In this document: positions 14,876 to 22,727 of the stretch, piece by piece
Numbering within the stretch: position 1 is the first letter of the stretch
Layout: each line of letters opens with the position of its first letter
Source of the DNA: Actinacidiphila acidipaludis
Lineage (GTDB): Bacteria; Actinomycetota; Actinomycetes; Streptomycetales; Streptomycetaceae
Assembly: GCF_019890725.1 (NCBI RefSeq)
Contig: NZ_JAINZZ010000006.1
Location: 124,001 to 188,000 of the forward strand
Reading direction: 5' to 3'
Length of the DNA stretch: 64,000 nucleotides
The notes under the pieces: model-generated
What the model was told of the DNA's origin: nothing
Database searches by the model: none
The model's input: the letters and a program-made list of their open reading frames with translations, nothing else
Translations under genes and position numbers: made by a program

Positions 14876-17800
14876 TTGCCCCCGGCCGTGATCGGCCGGT
14901 GATCGTGATCCGTCAACTGGAACCCGACCGTCCAGGTGCGGGTGACCGCTCCGTTGGCCGAGGTCACCGTGATGGTCCGGGTGGTGAACCGGGAACCGTC
15001 CGACGAGAGCACCGGGCTCCCCTCGGTGACCTTCACCCGCGCGCCGGGCTCGGCCGGCACCGCGGAGACGGCCGGGATCTTCGCGTTCTTCGGCCAGTCC
15101 ACGACGTACGTGGACACCCCGGGCGCGAACCCGTCGATCCTGGCGCCGCCGACCGTGACGGCGTCGACGTCCGCGTCACTGGCCTTGGTGGCGTCCGCGA
15201 AGTTCGTCACCGTGACCGAGCCGTCGGCGTTGACGACGACGTGTGCCGCCATCGCCGCCGCCAGGTTGATCCGCTCCCAGCTCGCCCCGCCGTCGCCGGT
15301 GAGGTCGAGCGGGTACCCGGAGTCCGTCGCGGTCTGCTGCAGGATCTCCGTGCGCTGCTGGTCGGTGAGGTCCGGGAAGGCCGTGATCAGCAGGGACGCC
15401 GCGTCGGTCGGCGCCCGCAGGGTCTGCCCGGCCTTCCCCACCTGGGAGAACCCGTAGCTGAGGCGCTGCGTGTACAGGTCGATGTCCTGCGCGGTGCTCA
15501 GACCGTCGTAGGAGTCGCCCTCGCAGGCCGCGAGCGTGTCGCCGTACCCCTCCTTCTCGCACTGCTCCAGCAGCACGTTCTCCATCTCGGTGTGGGCCTG
15601 CGTCAGCAGCTTCGCGAAGTCGGGGTCGGCCCACCGGTGGGCCACCGTGGCCTGTCCGGTGATGCGGCCGCCCATGACGTCCAGCGGGTAGTGGAAGCCC
15701 AGGACGATGCGGTTGTTCCCGTACTCCGAGGTCCGGGCGAGGATCGACGGCGCCAGCTCCGGCAGCAGCGTGGCGAGGATCGTCCCGGCCTCGTAGCCGC
15801 CGTAGGTGTGGCCGCTCGGGTACGAGCCGCTGGTGGTGAGGCTGCCGTACGAGCCGTCCTGGGACTCGTAGACGTCCCCGCCGTCGCCGACGAACCCGAG
15901 CCGCACGTACGGGCGCAGGTAGCCGAAGTGGTCCTTCGCCGCGTCGTGGGTGTCGATGCTCTTGGTGACACGGGAGAACAGCGCGCTGGTCTTGGGTAGT
16001 TGGCCGCTGTTCAGGGCGTCGTGGTAGATCTGCCCGAGCCGGGAGCCGAGGCCGTCGGCCATGGTGACGGTGGCGCTGTTGGTGGCGTCCACCTCGGCCC
16101 GGTCCACCTCCTTCTGGGTCGCCGCGTTGTTGATGCCCACCGCGATCCGGTCGTTCTGCGCGGTGAGTGCCGTGCCGTTCGGCACCTTGGAGTTCGCGCC
16201 GAGGATGTCGGTGTGCAACTCGTCGATCCCGCTGAGCAGGTTGTCGAAGTAGTCGCTCCCGTCTGCGGTCTTGGGCCACGCGTCGGACGGGTAGGTCGCG
16301 TTGAGCGTGTCGTCCGGGAAGGGCGACGCCGTGTAGCCCGGGTCGGAGGCGTCCGTCGCGGTCGTCGCGGAGACGTCCGCGGGGGTGGCCGCGGCCGGGT
16401 CGTCCGAGGTCCCGGCCAGGGTGACCGCGGTGACGGCGGCGGTGTGCGCCTTCGCGTTGCCCGTGGTCGTGAGCAGCGCCGTGTCCGCGGTGGCCGGGAC
16501 GTGCGCGGTGGTTCCGTCGTCGAGGGCCACGGTGTAGCCGATGACCGGGAACCCGCCGTCGCCGGCGGCGCTCCAGGTGACGCGGACCTGCTTGCCGTCG
16601 GTGACCACCGAGGCCACCTCGGGCTTCTGCGGCTTGCCGCCGCCGGTGGCCACGGGTGCCGTGGCGGCGCTCGGGCGGGAGGTGCCCACGGCGTTCACCG
16701 CCTGGACGCGCGCGGTGTACGACGTGCCGGCCGGCAGCCAGGTGAACGTCGTGCTCCGGCTGCCCGGGTCGGCGACGGTGACCTCGTGGCCGTCGTCGAG
16801 GGTGACCTTGTAGCCGGTGACGGGTGAGCCGCCGGTGTCGCCGGGCGCGGACCAGGAGACGGTCACGCTGCTGCCCGACGACGTCGCCGACACCGCGCCG
16901 GGCGCGGCCGGCACCGTCCGGGGCTTCGTGGCGAGCCCGGACCGGGCCTGGCGGAGGGCGTCGTAGCGGGCGGTGAGGGTCGCGTCCGTCGACGTGGCGT
17001 CGGCGAGCGCGGTCTTCGCCGCGGTGAGCGCCCCGGTGAACGCCGCCCACGACGCGTCGGTGTAGCGCGCGTCGTCGAGCGCCGAGGCGGTCGCGACCAG
17101 GTCCTCCAGGGTCAGCCTGGGCAGGGGGACGAGCTGGTCGGCGGCCAGCGTGAGGCTGCGCGTCTGCGTGTCCACCTCCGGCTGGGTGGCGTCGGCGGCG
17201 GCCACGAGGGCGCGCGCGGCGGCGAGTTCCCGCTGGTAGACGGCGAAGTCGATCGCGTCGTAGCGGTCCGCGTCGGCGGCGAGCCCCGCGTACTGGTCGA
17301 TCGCCTTCCGCAGGGCGGAGGTGTCCGTGGCGGCGGGCGTGTCGACGTGGGTGAAGGTGACCCGGCCCAGGTTCGCGACGTACGGGTGCGAGGAGTCCGG
17401 GGTCGTCGTCAGCCGCAGGTGCACGGCGTGCTTGCCGGTGATCGCCTTGGGCAGCGTCAGGCTCGTCGTGCCGCCCGAGGACCAGGCGCTGCCCGTCACC
17501 GGCAGCGGCACGGTCGCGTACGGCGTGCCGGGGTTGGCCGCGTCGAACGAGTCCAGATAGAGCTGGACGGCCGAACCGGTGCCGCAGCGAGCCGAGTTGT
17601 TGACGTAGGTGAGCGTCACGGTGGTCTTCGGGGAGTCGCCGAAGTCGACGGTCCCGTAGTCCAGCCAGGCTCCGTTGTAGGTGCCGCCGAGGTCGGTGGC
17701 GGAACCCGCGCCGGTCCAGCCGGCCGGCTCGCTCTTGAGCCCGCCCCCGCTGTCGGCGGTGAACGCGGTGGCGTCGAACGCCACGGGGGCGTCGGCGGCC

Positions 17801-20031
17801 TGCGTGAGGGTCAGCGCGTAGACGTTGCCCACGTACGGCTGGGAGGACGTCTGCGTGCTGGAGACGAAGTCGGCGTACACGTCCTGGACGCCGGTGAAGA
17901 CGGCCGGGTCGAGGTGCACCGACGTGGTGGCGATGGTCCCCCAGCCCGAACCGGTGTAGTCCAGGGGGATGTCGACGCTCTTCTGGCCGTCCTTCGCGCC
18001 GAGGTGCAGCTCGATGTGCGAGTCGGACGCGGCCCGCGACTGGGGCTTGTCGTAGCGGACGGTCACGGTGTCGGCGCCGTCCCGCAGGTCGGTGCCCTGC
18101 CACTGGGCCCACGCGCCGTTCGAGACGTTCTCGAAGATGCCGTTGGAGAGGTTGAGCGGTACCGTGCCGCCGCCGGTCGCGGTGGTGTCGGCCGCCGACA
18201 GGTCGGCGAGCGTGGTCGTCGGGGACGACGACACCGGGTTCGGTGAGAACTGGAACCAGTCGAAGTTCGACACCCACTGCTGGCCGGACGGCGCGTGGAA
18301 GACGAACGTCGCGCCGGAGGCGCCCAGCAGGACGTCCGGGGACGTGACGGGCGCCTGCACCGTGGAGTAGTACTGCCAGCCGCCGGTGCCCGGGAGCGAC
18401 ACGGTGGCCACCACCGGGCCGTCGGCGGTGCCGGCGTGGATGTCGACGCTGCTCGGCTTGGCGTTCGCCGCCTGGGAGTTGGCGTAGCGGACCGAGACGC
18501 TCCGCGGGGCGACCCCGCCGAAGTCCAGCTTGTCGAACTTCTCCCACGCGCCCTCGGTGACGCCGCCGAGGTCGCCGTCCGAGTAGTACGCCTCGCTGAC
18601 GAGGTTCGGGCCCTGCTTCTGGTCGGGGGCCTCGGCCTGCAGGACGGCGTAGCCGCCCTCGTCGATGGTCAGCGCGTCGGCGGACGACCGCAGCGCGTCC
18701 TGCGCGGCCATCAGCGTGCCCGTCCCGGAGGCGGTGTCCGCGAGGACGGTCCGGGCGCGTTCGAGGGCCGACTGGAAGAGGTTCCAGGAGCCCTCGGCGT
18801 AGTTGCCGCTGCGCACCAGGGACGCCCGGCCGGCGAGCGCGCCGAGCGACGTGCGGTACACCGCGGCGGCCGAGACGACGAGCGGGTCGGTCGCGGAGGT
18901 CCCGGTGCCGCTGACCGTCGCGGCCCGCACGCCGTGCGCGAAGGCCGCGTCGGCGAACGTGACGGCCGGACGTCCGTCGACCTTGGTGGTGCCGGTGAGC
19001 GACAGCGTCGCCGTGTGCTTGCCGGTGACGCGGAGGTCCGCGGTGACGCCGTCCGGCAGACCGCCGACGCTCGCCGCGCCGGTCGACGTGAGGCTGGTCC
19101 CCTTGCGGGCGGCGAAGGACGCCGGTCCCGACAGGGTCAGCCGCACGCTGCCGTCGACGGTTCCGTCCGCGGTGGTCTCCACCCTGGCGGGGTCGGCGGT
19201 GACGGCGGTGCCGCCCTGGCCCGTGCCGCCGTCACCGGGGTCGGTGTCCAGCGAGTACGCGGGCTTGGTGTGGGCGCCCCACTGCGAGGGCTTGGACCCC
19301 ATGGTGAAGTCGAGGGTGCCGCCCGCGATGATCTGCCGGTAGTCGAGCCAGGTGTCGTCGAACCGCGCGCCGTTGAGGGTCGCGCTCCGCACGTAGTAGT
19401 CGCTCGGCGAGACGCCGTCGGCCTTCACCGTGAACCGGGTGCCGCCTGCATAGGTGATGGTCGTGGAGTCGAAGAACGGGCTGCCGATCTGGAACTGGCT
19501 GGAGCCGGCGGTCACCGGGAACAGGCCGAGGGCGGCCGCGACGAACATCGTCGACATGGTGCCGGCGTCGTTGTCCATGGTCGGCAGGAAGCCGTCGGGA
19601 GCGAGCTTGTAGACCCGGGTGTCGACCGGCGGGGTGAACTCGCCGCCGGAGCTGGGGGCTTCGTTGGTGGAGCCGGTCGCGATGTAGCGGTTCCAGGTCG
19701 TGCCGGTGTAGATGGACCGCACCCACTTCTGCGTCAGGCTCGGCTCGCCGACGTAGTTGAAGAGGTACGGGGCCTGCAGGTCGATCTCGTTGGCGTTGGA
19801 GTGCAGCATCGTGGAGCCGTCCGAGGCGCTGGAGTCCTCGCCGAACATGTGCTCCACGGCGGCCTTTCCGGCCTGCGCGCCGCCCATCGCCTTGATCAGG
19901 CCGCCCATGTCGTAGGCGTCGTACCAGTTGTACTGCCAGAGCGTGCCCTGGTAGAGACCGGCCGCCTCGAACTTCTCGTAGTCCGCGCTCTGCCAGTCGC
20001 CGCCGGACGCTCGCGGGGTCAGCAGGCCCAC
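14866..20031 (-). CDS. C-terminal part of frameshifted GH92 enzyme: GH92 end, FIVAR, CBM6/35-like, FN3 and PAP2 phosphatase
   Basis: Up to 1,721 aa continuing the GH92 domain from the upstream fragment. In order: GH92 remainder (about 1-255, with LYQGTLWQY, NANEIDLQAPYLFN and MDNDAGTMS); a FIVAR helical bundle; three CBM6/35-like beta domains; a second FIVAR; two FN3 domains (about 1050-1230); a PAP2 acid-phosphatase domain with all signature motifs (KDHFGYLRP, YPSGHTYGG, NRIVLGFHYPLD; about 1350-1460); and an Ig-like C-terminal domain. The usual GH92 catalytic acid in TEGNAWQY is Gln here (codon 19948-19950), whereas both base-region Asp residues remain. Gln at this site is, from memory, known in a mannose-1-phospho-6-mannose-cleaving GH92. 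Without its own start the piece is probably untranslated unless the frameshift is a sequence error. Confidence 0.85.
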   Translation of the reverse strand: MGLLTPRASGGDWQSADYEKFEAAGLYQGTLWQYNWYDAYDMGGLIKAMGGAQAGKAAVEHMFGEDSSASDGSTMLHSNANEIDLQAPYLFNYVGEPSLTQKWVRSIYTGTTWNRYIATGSTNEAPSSGGEFTPPVDTRVYKLAPDGFLPTMDNDAGTMSTMFVAAALGLFPVTAGSSQFQIGSPFFDSTTITYAGGTRFTVKADGVSPSDYYVRSATLNGARFDDTWLDYRQIIAGGTLDFTMGSKPSQWGAHTKPAYSLDTDPGDGGTGQGGTAVTADPARVETTADGTVDGSVRLTLSGPASFAARKGTSLTSTGAASVGGLPDGVTADLRVTGKHTATLSLTGTTKVDGRPAVTFADAAFAHGVRAATVSGTGTSATDPLVVSAAAVYRTSLGALAGRASLVRSGNYAEGSWNLFQSALERARTVLADTASGTGTLMAAQDALRSSADALTIDEGGYAVLQAEAPDQKQGPNLVSEAYYSDGDLGGVTEGAWEKFDKLDFGGVAPRSVSVRYANSQAANAKPSSVDIHAGTADGPVVATVSLPGTGGWQYYSTVQAPVTSPDVLLGASGATFVFHAPSGQQWVSNFDWFQFSPNPVSSSPTTTLADLSAADTTATGGGTVPLNLSNGIFENVSNGAWAQWQGTDLRDGADTVTVRYDKPQSRAASDSHIELHLGAKDGQKSVDIPLDYTGSGWGTIATTSVHLDPAVFTGVQDVYADFVSSTQTSSQPYVGNVYALTLTQAADAPVAFDATAFTADSGGGLKSEPAGWTGAGSATDLGGTYNGAWLDYGTVDFGDSPKTTVTLTYVNNSARCGTGSAVQLYLDSFDAANPGTPYATVPLPVTGSAWSSGGTTSLTLPKAITGKHAVHLRLTTTPDSSHPYVANLGRVTFTHVDTPAATDTSALRKAIDQYAGLAADADRYDAIDFAVYQRELAAARALVAAADATQPEVDTQTRSLTLAADQLVPLPRLTLEDLVATASALDDARYTDASWAAFTGALTAAKTALADATSTDATLTARYDALRQARSGLATKPRTVPAAPGAVSATSSGSSVTVSWSAPGDTGGSPVTGYKVTLDDGHEVTVADPGSRSTTFTWLPAGTSYTARVQAVNAVGTSRPSAATAPVATGGGKPQKPEVASVVTDGKQVRVTWSAAGDGGFPVIGYTVALDDGTTAHVPATADTALLTTTGNAKAHTAAVTAVTLAGTSDDPAAATPADVSATTATDASDPGYTASPFPDDTLNATYPSDAWPKTADGSDYFDNLLSGIDELHTDILGANSKVPNGTALTAQNDRIAVGINNAATQKEVDRAEVDATNSATVTMADGLGSRLGQIYHDALNSGQLPKTSALFSRVTKSIDTHDAAKDHFGYLRPYVRLGFVGDGGDVYESQDGSYGSLTTSGSYPSGHTYGGYEAGTILATLLPELAPSILARTSEYGNNRIVLGFHYPLDVMGGRITGQATVAHRWADPDFAKLLTQAHTEMENVLLEQCEKEGYGDTLAACEGDSYDGLSTAQDIDLYTQRLSYGFSQVGKAGQTLRAPTDAASLLITAFPDLTDQQRTEILQQTATDSGYPLDLTGDGGASWERINLAAAMAAHVVVNADGSVTVTNFADATKASDADVDAVTVGGARIDGFAPGVSTYVVDWPKNAKIPAVSAVPAEPGARVKVTEGSPVLSSDGSRFTTRTITVTSANGAVTRTWTVGFQLTDHDHRPITAGGNGR

Positions 20032-20040
20032 CGGGTGCCG
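20019..20040 (-). other. Frameshift site: one base missing in a C run
   Basis: The upstream frame ends ADGTRWAC-stop while the downstream frame resumes as VGLLTPRASGGDW. Adding one G to the ACCCGG run (a C on the plus strand near 20031-20032) gives an uninterrupted GTRVGLLTP, the normal GH92 continuity. It may be a true inactivating deletion or a homopolymer sequencing error. Confidence 0.85.
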
Positions 20041-21725
20041 TCAGCGGCCGTCCAGGCGCCTGACTTCACGAGGTGGTCGATCGCCATCGTCGACTGGGTG
20101 CGCAGCTTCTGCGCGTCGTCGTCCTTGCCCAGCGCGTGGGCGATGATCGACAGCGCCCACTGGTCGTAGCCGCGCTGCACGGTCGTACCGGGGTCACCGG
20201 TGACATAGCCCTGCCGCAACTGCGCGCCGGTGTAGTAGCCGGCGTACGACATCAGCGCCGGGTAGGCCTCGTCGAGCCGGTCGAAGTTCTTGTAGCCCTT
20301 GGACAGCGCGTCGGCGATCACCACCGCCGAGCGCTCCCAGCGCACGCTCGGCACCGACTGGGTGAGGCTGCCGAGGCTCTTGCCGGAGGTGTGCGCGTCG
20401 GCGAAGAGCTCGATGAGCGACTGCACCAGGTCCCGGTAGGTGGCCGGATCGATGTAGGCCTCGACGGAGTACTTGCGGAAGTCGTCCCAGGTGGACCATC
20501 CGTCGTAGTACGTGAAGCCGTTGGTCCGGTGCACCGCGCCGTCGGCGCCGCGGTACGTGCCGCTGGTGCTGGTGGCGTTCACCGGCAGCGCGTACATGCG
20601 GTACAGGTGGGTGTAGAACTCCTTGGTCAGCGTCGACCCGGGGTCGGACGTGGCCGAGGCCCGCACGTCGACCGCGCCGAGCGCGCTGTTCCAGTCCGCC
20701 TTCGTCCGCGCGCGGGCCTGGTCGAAGGTGAGCTGACCCACCTCGTTCCGCTGGTCGGCGCCGGCCTGTTCTGCGCTGATCGGCGACAGCGTCACCCGCA
20801 GCTCGATGTCGCTGCCTGCGGACGGGTCGAACCCCAGCACCGCGCCGGTGTCGGCGCCGTCCTGCGCGCTCGCGTCGGTCAGCCGGCCGTCAGCGCCCCA
20901 GCTCTTCAGCGAGGTCACCGGGACGTTGGTGGTCGCGTCGTAATACAGCTGGTACGCGGCGCCGTTGAACGACCCCGCGACGATCCCGGTGATCGACGTG
21001 GTGCCGTCGGGGAGCGTCGCCGCCTTGAGCGTCGAACGGGTGCGGCTGGTGTAGTTGTTCGCGAGGTCGAGGACCAGCTCCGGGTTCGACCCGGCGGGGA
21101 AGCTGTACCGCTCCAGCGCCGTGCGCGTCGTCGCGGTCATCTCGGCGTTGATCGTCCCGGAGTCCTGCGTCACCGACGACGCGGTCCCGGACAGCGCCCC
21201 GAGCCCCACCTGGTAGTAGCCGGGCGTCGCGGTCTCGTCATCGTGGTGGTAGGTGTGCGCGTACGTGCTCGCGGCGGGACGCTTGTCGTACTGCACGGAC
21301 GTCGGCACGACCAGCAGGTCGCCGCCGCCGCCCGAACCGCCGACACCGTCGAGGTCGGTGGCGGTGAACCCGGCGATGTGGTCGGCGTTGTAGTCGTAGC
21401 CGGAGTGGTTGCGGCCCGGCGTGGTCATCGGGTTGACCTTGGCCAGGCTGTGGGGCGCCTCGGCGCCCGGCAGGTCGTTGCCGTCGTCACCGGCGGTCGA
21501 GACGAACGGGTCGACGAGCTTGGCGTAGTCCGTACCGCCGGACGTCCCGGAGGACCCCGCGGAGCTGTTCGGAACGGGCGCAGCGGCGGCGACGCCGGTG
21601 GCCGCCAGCGCGGCGAGGCCGAGCGTGCCGGCGAGCACCGCGGCGACCGTCGCGCGCATCGGACGCCGGCGGGTGGGTCTCGGGGGAACCACGCTGGGCA
21701 CGGGGGGATGGGATCTGCTGGGCAC
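20019..21725 (-). CDS. N-terminal part of frameshifted secreted GH92 mannosidase-family enzyme
   Basis: 568 aa from the GTG at 21725, which has GGAGAGG four bases upstream; a later ATG at 21659 is possible. A basic n-region (RPTRRRPM) and hydrophobic core (VAAVLAGTLGLAALAATGVAAAAP) form a signal peptide. The rest is the GH92 beta-sandwich and first half of the helical barrel (YAKLVDPFVSTAGDDGNDLPGA, HSGYDYNADHIAGFTATDLDGVG, FYTHLYRMYALPVNA, YYDGWSTWDDFRKYS). GH92 enzymes are calcium-dependent exo-alpha-mannosidases. The frame stops mid-barrel, so this fragment alone cannot be active. A LacI-type palindrome lies upstream. Confidence 0.85.
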   Translation of the reverse strand: MPSRSHPPVPSVVPPRPTRRRPMRATVAAVLAGTLGLAALAATGVAAAAPVPNSSAGSSGTSGGTDYAKLVDPFVSTAGDDGNDLPGAEAPHSLAKVNPMTTPGRNHSGYDYNADHIAGFTATDLDGVGGSGGGGDLLVVPTSVQYDKRPAASTYAHTYHHDDETATPGYYQVGLGALSGTASSVTQDSGTINAEMTATTRTALERYSFPAGSNPELVLDLANNYTSRTRSTLKAATLPDGTTSITGIVAGSFNGAAYQLYYDATTNVPVTSLKSWGADGRLTDASAQDGADTGAVLGFDPSAGSDIELRVTLSPISAEQAGADQRNEVGQLTFDQARARTKADWNSALGAVDVRASATSDPGSTLTKEFYTHLYRMYALPVNATSTSGTYRGADGAVHRTNGFTYYDGWSTWDDFRKYSVEAYIDPATYRDLVQSLIELFADAHTSGKSLGSLTQSVPSVRWERSAVVIADALSKGYKNFDRLDEAYPALMSYAGYYTGAQLRQGYVTGDPGTTVQRGYDQWALSIIAHALGKDDDAQKLRTQSTMAIDHLVKSGAWTAADGTRWAC

Positions 21726-21771
21726 GTAACCTCTCCGGCGTTGCGGTACGCGTGCACGACCCGACGTGGAA

Positions 21772-21783
21772 GACAACGTTGTC
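21772..21783. promoter_or_regulatory. LacI-family-type operator upstream of the GH92 gene
   Basis: The perfect palindrome GACAACGTTGTC with central CG lies 47 bases upstream of the GH92 GTG start, typical of LacI/GalR-family sites controlling Streptomyces glycosidase genes. No LacI gene is in the window. The rest of the 368-bp gap 21726-22093 holds degenerate GC-rich CGGCTCGG repeats (21940-22015) and no gene. Confidence 0.65.
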
Positions 21784-22093
21784 AGGCCAACGCCGGAGCG
21801 GGCAGAGCGAGACGGCAGTGGACACGCGGGAGTATCTCCCGCCGTGTTCACGGACGTCCACCATCAGACACGGAGAATCCGTACGGCGGGCGAACGGAAG
21901 GGACACAGCGGGTGTTCGGGGGCGGCGGGGCTCGGCGCGGGCCGGGTGGGCGGCTCAGCGCGGCCGGGCAGGCGGCTCGGCGGGGGCCGGGTGGCTCGGC
22001 GCGCGGGCCGGAGCGGCGGCGCTTAGCTTGGAACGAGGGGGCGCCGGCGCACACCTGCGCGCACCACCGCCCACGACGCCCGGAGGCACAGAC

Positions 22094-22573
22094 ATGACGG
22101 AGAGCGGTCCGTACATCGACTACGAGAATCTCCCGGCGCCGCAAGAGGGCTTCGTGGCCACGCTGTTCATCACCGTCCGCCACGTCGCGCGCTCGCGGGA
22201 GTTCTACTCGAAGGTGCTGGGCGGCACGGTTGTGCTCGAGGAGAACCCGTGCATCGTGAAGCTCGCCAACACCTGGATCCTGATGAACCCCGGCGGCCCG
22301 CCGACGCCCGACAAGCCCGGCATCACCGTCGCCGACTACGAGCCCGGTGACACGACGTCGATCTTCCTCAACCTGCGCGTCGCCGACATCGACGCCTGCT
22401 ACCGGCTGTGGTCCGAGCGGGGGGCGGAGTTCGTCACGCCGCCGATCGACCGCGGGGCGGAGATCCGCTGCTACATGCGCGACCCCGACGGCTATCTCAT
22501 CGAGGTCGGCCAAGCCACGGGTGTCCTCACGGGGCACCTGGCGAAGAAGCGGCCCGAGGACCTGCCCGGCTGA
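22094..22573 (+). CDS. VOC (glyoxalase/dioxygenase superfamily) protein
   Basis: 159 aa with two beta-alpha-beta-beta-beta modules: VATLFITVRHVARSREFYSKVLGG (about 22-48) and SIFLNLRVADIDACYRLWSERGAEF then IRCYMRDPDGYLIEVGQ (about 85-140). The terminal Glu of DPDGYLIEVGQ is the usual metal ligand. Substrate unknown; such single-domain VOC proteins are often resistance proteins or dioxygenases. ATG 22094 follows GGAGG with 8-base spacing. It stands alone between the GH92 operator region and a strong terminator. Confidence 0.88.
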   Translation: MTESGPYIDYENLPAPQEGFVATLFITVRHVARSREFYSKVLGGTVVLEENPCIVKLANTWILMNPGGPPTPDKPGITVADYEPGDTTSIFLNLRVADIDACYRLWSERGAEFVTPPIDRGAEIRCYMRDPDGYLIEVGQATGVLTGHLAKKRPEDLPG

Positions 22574-22645
22574 GCCCGCAGCGGGCCGCCGGAGCGGTTG
22601 CGCGGGCCGGTGGCGGCTGCACCGGCGTTCAGCGGTGCGACGGCC

Positions 22646-22675
22646 GAAGGGCCCCGCCTGGTGGCGGGGCCCTTC
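22646..22675. terminator. Terminator between the VOC gene and the secreted repeat protein gene
   Basis: A 13-bp perfect stem GAAGGGCCCCGCC with loop TGGT, between converging genes. The stem sequence is the same as that at 11391. Confidence 0.85.
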
Positions 22676-22727
22676 GGGACGTGCGGCCGGCCGTGCGGCC
22701 GGGACTCGGTGAGCGGAATTCAGTGCT

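Noticed and set aside
15176..18547. A second 1,123-codon leftward frame in the GH92-PAP2 gene
   Set aside because: Arg/Gly/His-rich off-frame shadow of the PAP2, FN3 and CBM coding frame, with no domains.
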